Source of the DNA: Physcia stellaris
Taxonomy: Eukaryota; Ascomycota; Lecanoromycetes; Caliciales; Physciaceae
Assembly (NCBI GenBank): GCA_018902385.1
Contig: JABSSW010000076.1
Span: forward strand, 1-64,000
Length of the DNA: 64,000 bases
Reading direction: 5' to 3'
The position numbers and the translations under genes were made by a program. Below the pieces are notes generated by a model that saw nothing but the letters and a program-made list of their open reading frames with translations, did not search any database and had not been told where the DNA came from. The number at the start of each line of letters is the position of its first letter. The stretch's first letter is position 1. Below are positions 46,450 to 56,432 of the stretch, piece by piece.

Positions 46450-47617
46450 TCAAAGATCAGCTTCTGCAAGGTCTCCGTACAGCTTTGCGCCCCTTCGAGG
46501 TCCATCTTGTGGTGTATTTGCGTTGAGAAGGGCTAATGCTTTCTGCAGCATCGGCTCCAGATCCTTCTCAACCCTTTCTCCAATGTCCCTTCCAAGCTCA
46601 GAGTCTTTTCCTAATACTGTCTGCGCCAGTTGCATTCCCTTCAGAACCGGCCCGTAGATGACCAGATCGTGATTCGCCTCTACCCACCCTTTGCTCTCCT
46701 TAGCCCTCATCTCCTCTGCCCAGTCAGGGCCCAACAGCCTCGTCAACCTTTGCGCAAACTTCTCGACGTCCTCAATCCCCTCGCCGGCCTTCACCACCCT
46801 TGCCGCATTCAATAAGACCATAGACCCCACCACCCCGACATCAACCTTAACGTTGCCCCCATCAGTCCTTTGATGCCTCGTATCCCACGTCAGTTCCCAG
46901 TACTGCCTCCCAAGCCTCCAGCCTTGCTCCACACTCTCCTTCGTCCACCCTCCCTCCATGGCCCTCATAACAGCCCCAAGCATACACTCCCTCGCCACAT
47001 TCGGGTGCCAGAGACCGACGCCCGTCCTCTCAACCCTCTGTAAACAAACCAGCACGACCCCCTGCCGCCCGCACGCATTCGCCTTCCTGACAAGCTTCTC
47101 GATCTGCCACCCCTTCAATTTCCTCTTGGCGGTCTTCAGCCCCTCCAGGAAGCCGGGCAGGTTCGCCCAGTCCTTACCCTCCTTCATCAGCTCCAGCATT
47201 TTGGCAAAGGATGAACGCGTGTCCGGTTCATCGCGTAGGTGGTTCAAAGGCTGCAGTTGCAGGACTTCGCCGCCGACTTTGGCGGTTGCGGGTTCATCGG
47301 GGTTGGTGAGGAGGGCGTGGTTCTTTGGGCGGTAGAGGAGGGAGCGCTGCGCGGTTATGAGATGGCTGGGGAGGAAGATGTTGCTACGGAAGGTGGAGAG
47401 CAGGGTGTCCAGCTCGGGGGAGGAGGTGGGGGTGAAGGTTGGGAGTGCGCCTATCGCGGTTTGTTCTTAGCTGGGGGCTGCCAACGGGGAGATTGGAAAG
47501 GGGCTTACCATGTTTTCGGCGAGAGGGAGTTGTGCTGAGGGTTCTTGACGCGGAGCGGCCGCTGAGGCGGCGGAGACATGGGCGGCAGCAGGTTAAAGGG
47601 TTGATTGAGCCTGCCAT
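46450..47617 (-). CDS. Mitochondrial-targeted hypothetical protein
   Basis: Two exons (47617-47509 and 47450-46450; 369 residues; 58-nt intron). The first exon encodes an Arg-rich, acid-free leader (CCRPCLRRLSGRSASRTLST) with a plausible presequence cleavage region. Exon 2 is helical: ELDTLLSTFRSNIFLPSHLI, QRSLLYRPKNHALL, then GWQIEKLVRKANACGRQG and repeated Trp-containing helices. I do not recognise the family. It converges with the 2EXR gene, with 120 bp between stops. An in-frame ATG at 47668 would add 17 residues. Confidence 0.65.
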
Positions 47618-48731
47618 GGTTGCTGTTGCTGGAATCCAAGTGACGCTGACGTTGTAGAAGGTTCCCACTCAAGTATTGAGCTGGCGGCGCCTCTGATTCT
47701 ACATCGCCTTCTTTGTACCTATCTTCGCAGTAGTGTCCAGACAAGTGCAAACCTAGCACTAGCGTGCCAAGGCGAGGGCGACTTGAGAGTTCAAACGACA
47801 TGGGAATCTTTGCAAGCACAAATCAACATGAATCTAGTTCAATACCCTCAAGATCAAGACTCTTTTGCTAGGCCTGATACTATTGTTCAAATCGTCACCG
47901 CTGTTCCGTCTATCTGCGTGCTTCTCGTAATATCGTACTCCGTACACCTGCGAGACCTGCTACCAGCCCCCCAACCACCCTCCATCTCCTAACTCTTCAG
48001 CTTTGCCTGCCTTATATCTGGAATATCAATCCGAATCCATTTCGGCTCATGAATCGAGCATAGGCTATTCGACCTTCAGGTCACTCATTCCTGTTTACAC
48101 GTTCGCGCTCACACATTCCCGGCTATCTCCGATCAGAAGCATCGGTTTTGACATTCATCAATCTTGTAGACTGGTATCATAATAATCATACCTTCTATTG
48201 CTTACTTTTCAGATTCCATTTCTCGGCTGTAGCTTTCTCAAACAAAATGATGAATATTGCACCGGCAAGTCATGAAGCCGATGATTCTTCAGGAAATTTG
48301 AGTACACTCAAATCTCTGTAGACCATTTCAATTCTAAGGACTATCTCAAGTAATCTCGCCTATGTTGAAACGTTGTCACAATTTCTTCCTTGCAAGCAGT
48401 ACACCTCATAAATGGACATTCACATAAGATGCTCCAAAGTCAGTGTTGTACGCATGTTCTATCCCTACAGATCACAGGTTTTGCGAGGAGTCACAGGGTA
48501 TCTACATCTATGATAACTCATTTGCACATGGCTCATAGCCTCCCAATCTCCTACGACTATAAAATAACCACTATATCCTCTTTTTCTCATTTCAATACTC
48601 TCCTTCAGAACGAACTCAACATCATCTTCCCCAACAAAAAGACAGAGAAATCAACAGCTTGAACATGTTACGGACATAACCCATCAACAAGCTCCTTAAC
48701 CGTCAAACCCTATCCTCAGTCTCTATCGACG
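47618..48731. other. Intergenic; promoter of the first small Cys-rich gene
   Basis: No gene is supported before 48,732. CTATAAAATAACC near 48,557-48,569 looks like a TATA box about 170 bp before the ATG of the small protein, followed by a CT- and CA-rich leader. Confidence 0.45.
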
Positions 48732-48899
48732 ATGTACTGGCAATGTTGCTGGTGCGGGGAATTCAACTGGCAACTCAATGATGTCCTTCACCCCTACCAG
48801 TGCGTTTACTACCCATGCGATCACTCGATGTGTCAATGGTGCAAGGACACACCAATGCCGCCTCCACATATTGTGCCACCAGATACGGAATCGGATTAG
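48732..48899 (+). CDS. Tiny cysteine-rich (zinc-ribbon-like) protein 1
   Basis: The open frame encodes 55 residues and is too short for routine gene calls. It begins MYWQCCWCGEFNWQLND and continues with CVYYPCDHSMCQWC, giving C-x2-C pairs and a C-D-H-S-M-C-x2-C arrangement that fits zinc binding. The tail is Pro-rich. It shares M-(Y/W)-W-(Q/E)-C-x2-C-G with the second small protein at 49,676. A TATA-like box lies upstream. No transcript evidence is available; the function is unknown. Confidence 0.5.
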   Translation: MYWQCCWCGEFNWQLNDVLHPYQCVYYPCDHSMCQWCKDTPMPPPHIVPPDTESD

Positions 48900-49675
48900 C
48901 AAGGGGGGGCCATAAGGGGAAGTGAGAGGGAAATAGAGAAACGAGACACGGGGAGGGAGAAAAAGGGCAAAAGCTGGGAATGGAAAGGAAAGCAGCTCAA
49001 CAGCATGCATTTTTTCAGGAGGGATCCTACGATGTTGTTGTAGGTTATGGACCTCGTGGACTGATATTACGTGTACAATTCTCGTTGTTTGGTTGGACAA
49101 CATGGTGGGGACGTCTGACTATCAAGACCAGGAGTACATCGATCAAAGCTTTGGCCCAGTTTACGGTACTGAGGCTATCGTGTTCACCAGAGAGTGCACA
49201 TCTCGGACCCTCTCCTTTTGCATCAGAACCTTGAATGTCGATCTTAGATTGCCAACTCATGCGTTTAGTATAGTTCAAACACTTGTATATACACTGTTTG
49301 CTCCATTCGACAACAGCATGAAAAATCTAGACTCATCAGTATGCGTCATTGGTGTCAAACCGTCCCAAGGCTTTTCATATATAATCTGCCTGATCCATCT
49401 CCTCTCCTCTCTTCTGTTTTCCCTGACAATCCCCGCATCATTCACAGCGAAAGCTCTCTTACTTTAACCACCCTCAGATCTAAGTGAACACCTTGAGATC
49501 ACTGAAGAGCATTCCTCAAAAGCAACCGCACAGAGCAAAGCCGTCCTCATCAGGATATTTCTATCAAAGACCATCTCCAAATTGGTGCGTGAATATATAA
49601 ACACAAGTTACGTACTCACGTCTATGCTAACCTTCCTCTGCAGAACAACCACGCTTTCCATAGCAGAAGACCAAC
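48900..49675. other. Intergenic; promoter and leader intron of the second small Cys-rich gene
   Basis: CATATATAATC near 49,377 resembles a TATA box. A GTGCGT donor (about 49,584), GCTAAC branch site (near 49,626) and CTCTGCAG acceptor (about 49,642) outline an intron of about 60 nt in the 5' leader of the small gene. Confidence 0.45.
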
Positions 49676-49768
49676 ATGTGGTGGGAATGTACAAGATGTG
49701 GTCAGCCCAACAACCAATTGGGTCCCTACTATATCTGCCTGAAATGTGGGCAAGTACCTACTACGTGA
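49676..49768 (+). CDS. Tiny cysteine-rich (zinc-ribbon-like) protein 2
   Basis: The open frame encodes only 30 residues: MWWECTRCGQ, a short Asn/Pro linker, then ICLKCGQVPTT. The two C-x2-C-G knuckles 17 residues apart are the layout of a zinc ribbon. The start follows closely on the acceptor of a well-formed leader intron, which supports transcription. It resembles the start of the protein at 48,732. It could be the first exon of a longer spliced gene, but none is obvious downstream. Confidence 0.42.
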   Translation: MWWECTRCGQPNNQLGPYYICLKCGQVPTT

Positions 49769-50537
49769 AGTAGGAACAAAATTACGGGATCGGAAACCTG
49801 ACTGGTTGGTTCGTGGGGTGTAGATCATGAAAGGCACTTGTAGTTAGTTACAGAGTAGCTACAATTGGAAGGTTTGCGTGCTATAACGAGGAATAGTCTG
49901 AACTAGAAGATTATTGATAGTTGGTAGAGCTTGATCTGCTCGTGGATTCGTTGGAGCTTGTTGAGGTGTTTTCTCCGAATTTGTGAAGTTTTGCTTGCCA
50001 GACTGGTAAATCGCAAAAGATACAGACACAGGAAAGAAATATACTCGATGTACTCATTGTCTTTAGAGAGTCCTCTTGGTAGGTAAGAGATATGCTCAAC
50101 ATCCATTGATACGAATGTCAAGCCTCTCGAATTTCCCCTGATGAATTAAGAGGAATGTTTCTAAGAACTCCTGTATGGAGTAATAATCGATATACCTACT
50201 AGAGGTCACACATTTCGGACAGAAATGTGTATGGGAATGGGATGATCTCTGATGAAATCAAGGTTGTTCGACTTTGGGCTGTAGACAATGACAAGGACAT
50301 GAAGGTGACATTGGAATTAATGGTTCTTTCGTTTCGATCAACGGTGTGTTCATCAGATTTCGGTTTTCAATTTTACCCGGGCGAGTGGACCACGGAGAAG
50401 ATGGTCATCGTCGTCAAAATGCCAAGTCGAATTTATGCGGCGCGCGGTAAATCCGGCAAAACCTTCCCCGCTTAAATCTGTCTAGCAAATGTAAATGATT
50501 GCACATATTCCTCGTCCGATCTCAAGGCTCTTCCATA
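49769..50537. other. Intergenic, no supported gene
   Basis: Short frames only (for example 50,227-50,475, 82 codons, no recognised domain). It includes the promoter of the mitoribosomal gene. Confidence 0.35.
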
Positions 50538-51459
50538 ATGGCGTCTCTCATCCCACCTCTCAGGCATTCAAACGGCTGGAAGCATCTCCTCCGCCAGCGA
50601 CGAAAAGATAACCTCCAATTCCGCGCCTACCACAACCACAGCAGAGAAATAGTAAAATACAACGAGCTCCCACCCCCCTGGAAACCATGGCGACTCCCAA
50701 AGCACGAACCAGTCAGTACGTATCTCCCCCCACGCACCCAAAACCAAACCTATCTCCCTCATCTAACTAAACCATCACTTGCAGCACCACCCAAATACAT
50801 AAAAACCTACCCCCCCCCCCTCCGCCGCCCGCAAACACCCCTTCCCCATCGACGCCATCACAGCCACGCACCTAGCCGAGTTAGACCCCACCTCCGCGCG
50901 CCAACGCCTCTTCGCACGCACCAACCCCGACCGCCCCTGCGAAGGCGACATCCTCCTCGCGACCTTCCGCACGGGGGAGCCCTTCTCGGGCGTCTGCCTC
51001 TCGATCCGGCGCCGGGGCGTCGACACCGCCGTCCTGCTGCGCAACCGCATCGGCACCGTGGGCACGGAGATGTGGGTTAAGATCTTCAGCCCCGTGGTTA
51101 GGGGCATCGAGGTCGTCAAGAGGGCGGAGAAGCGCGCGAGGAGGGCGCGGCTGTATTATATGCGGAAGGAGAAGCATGATCGGGGGAGTGTGGAGGGGGT
51201 CGTGGAGGAGTATTTGAGGCAGAGGAGGTTGGTGAGGAGTGGGGCTGTTGGGGTGAAGGATCCGAAGGGGACGGGGGGTGGGAAGAAAGGGGTGGGGCGA
51301 GGTGAGGGGGAGAGAGAGCGGAAAGGTGCGGGCTTTGGGGTTCAAAGGAGGGTGGTGGTCGAATTACCGCTGAAAAGGCAGACTAGAGCTTTGAATATCC
51401 TGACATTATCGGCGAGAAGCGCCTGGCTCTGGTCTGATATCCCTGAGCGCAAGGGCTGA
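50538..51459 (+). CDS. Mitochondrial large-subunit ribosomal protein bL19m, with apparent frameshift
   Basis: Exon 1 is 50538-50715 and exon 2 runs from 50785 to the stop at 51459. The bL19 core is clear: GDILLATFRTGEPFSGVCLS, IRRRGVDTAVLLRNRIGTVG, EMWVKIFSPVVRGIEVVKRA, RRARLYYMRKEKHDRGSVEG. The N-terminus looks mitochondrial (RHSNGWKHLLRQRRKDNLQF). The frame entering exon 2 does not match the frame of the core. The break coincides with a run of eleven C at 50,810-50,820, and one C fewer would restore the frame. Because the gene is normally needed for mitochondrial translation, a homopolymer error is more likely than a dead gene. A basic, Gly-rich stretch lies in the C-terminal part. Confidence 0.78.
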
Positions 51460-51726
51460 TTGATCCGGTCGGCACCGTTGATCAGGAACAGCAGTACAAC
51501 AAACGAATGCAAACTGCTTCCGCCCGTCCCTCCGATGGAGGAATGCCTGTAATTGTACATATCTCACTGATACGCCGCCTAGTTGATTTCAGTCAAAGGT
51601 GGTACATATACATTCCGAGATCCAGGGATATGCATGCTATTGAGCGTTCGATTTCGCGAGTCGTAGAGTCATGCTTTGGTCATTTGCTACTCTTCTTTCG
51701 ATTGTTCATTGAATTCTCATCCTAAT

Positions 51727-53600
51727 CTACCCCCATATAGCATCCTTTCCTCTCCCTCCGCCCCCTACGGCTGGCGGAGTAGTAATGACATAGCTCCAAA
51801 CCTCTTCTCCATCAATGAATAGCCTAAATCTAACCAATGCCTGCTCACCTCCGCTGCCTTTCTCGACTTCAATTGCACCGAACTTACTGTTTCCGTCTGG
51901 TAGATACTTGATGCAGATTTCATCCTCACCTTCTTTCTCCCAATACGTCCTGACGGGCAAGTAAAACATGCTGAGGGGACTAGTAGAGAATTCGTGAACC
52001 GTGGCGCTAAGTGGCCACTTTCCGTCTTTGGGCGGAGGGAATGCGGTAGCGGCGAACTCGTGCCTGTCTCCACTCAGGACGACGACTCCTGTACCAGATG
52101 ACGAGAGCGCAATGTTCCACATGTTCTCAAGAATAATCTGGCGTTCATGTAGATAGCCGCCCCAGGTATCCGAGGACCCAAAGCGCCAATTACGGGTGAA
52201 CGGGATCGAAGAGATGACAAATTTCCATTTGACTCCTTCTGGGGGCGAGTCGGAGAGAAACTTCAGGAGGGATGAGAGTTGCTGTGCACCAAGCATAGTT
52301 TTGTTAGGATGATCAGGGGTTAGCGCAGAAGAGGGTGAGCGATAGCGGCGTGTATCCATGAGGAAGAACGTAGCCGGGCCGCGAGTGAAGGTAAAGTAAG
52401 AAGTGCCAGGATCAGCTGGGGGTGGATTAATTGACGTGTGATATATGTGCCACGGATCAACGGCGGCCGGATATGGTTCTGTGGTATTGCCATCCCAGTC
52501 ATTAGCAATCTCATGGTCGTCAAGCACATGTATCCACGGCAGGTCGGTGGAGACACTTGGCCAGTCAGGCGAAGAATAGACCTGGCGGTATTCACGGCGG
52601 TACGTTTCCACGTCGTAGCCAAGCCGACGAGGCACATCGATGTAGATGAAGTCACCTAGGAAAAGCATAAACGAGGCCTGCAAGGATGGGATCCACTTCG
52701 CAAGCTGTTTGAAGCCTGGTATTGTAAGTGGATGATGCAGGGGATTGTAAGGAAATCTCGGCTTGATGCAACTTGAAGTGAGAAATGTAAGCTTGTCATT
52801 CTCTGGTACTACCACCCCCACAGAAGGTGCAGTGGTGAAGAACCCAGTATGGTTATTTGATACTGCATATTGATACGAAGTGGAAGAGCGTAAGCTGGAG
52901 ATAGTCAAGGCATAGGTGAAGTCAGTCTCCGTCGACAGTAGATAGACCTTCCCCGCAGACTTCCAAGCATCATCTATCGCCGGGCCTTGGGGTGCCTTGG
53001 CCTCTCTGTAGGAGACAAAGAGCGGTAGTTGAGCCTGATCAGGCTCACGGATCAAGATCCTCGCAGTTGTGTCGGATACGTAGCCAATCCTGGCAAAAGA
53101 TAGCTCGTTGCTTGGATATGCGTAAGGGGCACGGTAGACTACATCGATAGTAGATAGCAAGAGCAGAGCATTGATAGCAGCGGTAGCAAGTGTCCAGAGC
53201 AGAGCCGAGGAATTTGGTAACCCTGACAGCAATATCCAAGCGTTTCGACTGATGCGTTCTCCTGCCGCGCTTCCACTCAAAAGCTTCTCGGGACTATCTG
53301 AAGCCCTTCCACTGGCTACAGTCTTTGCTGGCCCTTTATTTGTGGGCTGGTTGGAGACCTTGGCATGATCCGAGGTTGAACGTGTCGAGCTGAGATAAGT
53401 TGTAGCTGCTATTGCATATACGAAGGCAGATGCGAAGATTGCGGGTGGAGCATGATGACCTGGTATCTGTATTCCACGCATCGGTCAGCGATTGGTTGCT
53501 TTGGGCGTTTGTGCATGATTACCCATCTCAGGAAGACGTACGCTGAGAGTCGCAAAACAAGAGAGGAGAGAAGCACTAGGACAGCGTGCGATGAAGGCAT
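51727..53600 (-). CDS. Membrane-anchored PhoD-like metallophosphatase
   Basis: Two exons (53600-53523 and 53466-51727; 605 residues; 56-nt intron). N-terminal hydrophobic segments are AVLVLLSSLVLRLSAYVFL, AIFASAFVYAIAATTYL and LLWTLATAAINALLLL. A beta-rich PhoD N-domain follows (ARILIREPDQAQLPLFVSYR). The metal-binding motifs are FLGDFIYIDVPRRLGYD, HVLDDHEIANDWDGN, FFLMDTRRYRS and VVVLSGDRHEFAATAF. PhoD-family enzymes are calcium/iron-type phosphodiesterases; this one should act at the cell surface or in the endomembrane system. It converges with the bL19m gene and is divergent to the gene at 54,197. Confidence 0.88.
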
Positions 53601-54196
53601 GGTTTGCTCATGGCACAAGGCCGGAGGAGCTGAAGATGATGAAAGGTTGAGATGACGTTTGGGGGATAATAGTTATCTTGGCAGAATGAGGTTGTCTCGG
53701 TTGTCTTCCGATGACAGGGCTGGACGGAAAAGGAGGCATGGAGGCATCTTGCTGCATCAGCGACTCTTCTAGAACATGCACAACCCGAGTGTAATTAATT
53801 GAATAATCCTATCATTGAAAAAGTGTAAGCCCCTTTCAATTCTCTAGGCTACCTTGGAACTACCCTGTACATATCGCCATCGGGCCTCTCCTTGACCATC
53901 TCTCTTCTCGTCTTTCCACCACGCTATTCTCTCTTTCCCTTCTCCAAAAGTCTAGCTGCCTGACTTTTCTACTTCTACAATTCCTTCATACATCACCTCT
54001 CACCGATAGTCTCCTCGAGTCCTCGCAAGCTTTCTGCCAACGCATCATCCCCTGCATCTTGCCGTTGCCCCCACCTCGCCATCCCACTGGATCGGATTGA
54101 TTTGCTTTGGTCTTCGGCACCGGCCAGCTGCAATCCACCCTCGCCGCATGCAACTTCATCGCCCAGAGCCAATCCACTGGTACTGCGTGTTTCATC
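53601..54196. promoter_or_regulatory. Divergent promoter region, PhoD-like gene / disordered-protein gene
   Basis: The 596 bp between head-to-head starts. The plus-side leader (about 53,880-54,000) is strongly pyrimidine-rich (CTCTTCTCGTCTTTCC-type), common before fungal transcription starts. An in-frame upstream ATG on the plus side could extend the next gene to 54,107-relative codons but lacks support. Confidence 0.4.
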
Positions 54197-55150
54197 ATGA
54201 CACAAAGTCACCCTGATAAAATGCCGGACCGTCGCAATGCAGAAGACGCTGGCGAAGCTAAGCAGCATCTCGCTGTCGACCACGCTGCACCATTATCGAG
54301 GCGCACAGCGCGCGGCGACGATATGTCGCACACCGCATCAGAAAATCAACATACAAAGTCCGCAGATGATATCGAGCATCCCAAACCGCACAGTGTCCAA
54401 GCGCACCAGAAGCAATCCCGAACTCATACCGAGACTACGCTCGTCCATCGCGCTGCGTTAAATAGACTCAACGGCGTCAGTTCCAAGAAGCCTGCGACAG
54501 AAAACGCTTCCTCCTCAGCAAGTACACAGCCCGTCCTAGTCAAATCATACTCAGGCGCCGACTCAGCAAAGAAAGCCGACATGGCCAAACGGAGGAGAGC
54601 AAGTATCGAATCGCCGGAGCTCCCCCCTCTCGAGAGCTTCTCTTTCCAAGACATCCTCAAAGAAATCGACCCCGACATCAAAGTCTCCATTGACGCCATT
54701 GCAGAGATATACGGTCGTAGTAAGCTTAGCCTCGCGGACGAGTATGGAAGCCACCGTCCTCCTCAAGGTGGTTTCGAGATATTCGCCTCCTCTGATCAAA
54801 CCGACCCGATGGAAGCGATGCAGAGCTCGCGGCTTGAGCCTGTGGAGGAAAGTACTTCCGGCCATTCTCGTCGTCATAGTCTGGCCTTGGTTGGGACTTC
54901 GGCGCAGCCAAAGAGTGGTCTTTCTAGCAATGCTATTGCCGCGACCTCTAACGCGGTGTCGATTCCGCAGCAAAGGAGACAGTCGGCTTCCTTGCCTCCG
55001 AATTCGCCAGCTGATACCAAGGTTGCGCTATTGCCTTACGTCATGTCCTGGCTTCGGAATGCCAGATCGAGGAGTCAGAGTCCATCGAGCCAACTGTCAA
55101 CGGATCCGCGCGCTGCAGATAGTCTCCACCGGATTCTTGGCGATGGCTAA
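54197..55150 (+). CDS. Conserved-type disordered protein of unknown function
   Basis: A single exon encodes 317 residues from the chosen ATG. It is mostly low-complexity, Ser, His and charged-residue-rich. One ordered-looking segment lies near the middle: LPPLESFSFQDILKEIDPDI and KVSIDAIAEIYGRSKLSLAD, followed by a Gly/Phe motif. Basic clusters (AKRRRAS, HSRRHS, QQRRQSAS) look like phosphorylation or nuclear-import sites. No family is named; the ordered segment suggests a conserved interaction motif. Confidence 0.6.
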   Translation: MTQSHPDKMPDRRNAEDAGEAKQHLAVDHAAPLSRRTARGDDMSHTASENQHTKSADDIEHPKPHSVQAHQKQSRTHTETTLVHRAALNRLNGVSSKKPATENASSSASTQPVLVKSYSGADSAKKADMAKRRRASIESPELPPLESFSFQDILKEIDPDIKVSIDAIAEIYGRSKLSLADEYGSHRPPQGGFEIFASSDQTDPMEAMQSSRLEPVEESTSGHSRRHSLALVGTSAQPKSGLSSNAIAATSNAVSIPQQRRQSASLPPNSPADTKVALLPYVMSWLRNARSRSQSPSSQLSTDPRAADSLHRILGDG

Positions 55151-56432
55151 TTGAGTCTTGCCCAAGCCTTGTCCCATCGGCTTTGATCTGGGGCTAACGT
55201 TCATTTGGTTTAACACGCCTATCTTGGGGCCCAGGGCAGATCCTGCCACGTCCTACCGTGCAAGACCTAAACCTCACCTTCCATTACGGAACAACTTGCC
55301 AATGCATCACGTTGGGCTTACCGCACGGTTCTGGACCCAGCCTTGGTCCACCACTGGGATCTTTTGGCCCGCTACACTGGCAGCCAGAGATTGTGTCTCT
55401 TGATGATCATATGAGATCACTCCTGGGTGTTCTAGCACGTACTTATGCTTTCCTAACTCCTCCTATACGGTTCGTAACCACACGGCGGTAACGCGCAGCA
55501 TTATACCCCCTTCCGGAGGCGGTTTGGTTGCCAAAATCCGCCAGAATTTGGCCAGATTCCAGAATGTACGGAGGAGTCTGAAAGATAGATTGCTTTAGGG
55601 GTATTTCTCACCGCATCTGGTTCATTTCGCCTTCTACCATACCTCCTCTCAAACTCATACATAGACTGTGCTGAAGGATGGAATTTCCAAAGATCCCTAG
55701 ATTCTCGTTCAAGGGTTCCAGGGCCGCCGATTCCTGAACTTGCAGCAAATACACTAGGTTAGACAGCGAGACAATTTCTCCAAGCGCCGCATTGAATCGG
55801 TGTCTAAGGTCCAGAACAGGATATTGGTGGTATTGCTCAAATGTGGGGTCCAGAAAATCCGGGGAAGGCGAGAACTAGCTGCATGATGCTGCCAGCAAGC
55901 GACGTGCTGCAGAACCGCCTGTTTATCGTGACGTCTGCTTAGTTGCAGAGAAAGGGGAAACGGGATGCATACGTCTTTCAATCAAGTCTCTCTTGAGTTT
56001 TGTTGAAGATTTCAAGGTTAAAATATTTCCATATCTGAGTAGCTTAATAGACTTTCAAAGAATGGTCTTGAGCATGTTTGAAGTGTAATCAGCGCTCATA
56101 ACGAAGGACGAATGAGTGGGCGGGCGGATGGCAGTCTCTAGACCAAGTCCGCTTCGATGGCAAAGAACGGGTCCTGCTAAGTATGTATGTTCTTTAAAAG
56201 CTATTTGCATGCAGAGGCCACAGAACCGAAAGCATCATCCACCGATCAGCTTTCCGCAGTAAACACCTCCAGCAAAGCACCTCGCTATCATATCGATTGA
56301 ATAAGTACCTCCCCAGAAATCAACAAGCCGCCTAGTCTAAGTATGCTTCAGCTTCGGCACACCACCCCCGTCACGTGGGATATCTCCCATGAACCCACCA
56401 TCTCCATTGCTTCCACGGGTCTTTCCAAAGGC
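55151..56432. other. Intergenic, no supported gene
   Basis: Overlapping short frames on both strands without recognised domains. It presumably holds the 3' ends of the two convergent genes around it. Confidence 0.35.
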
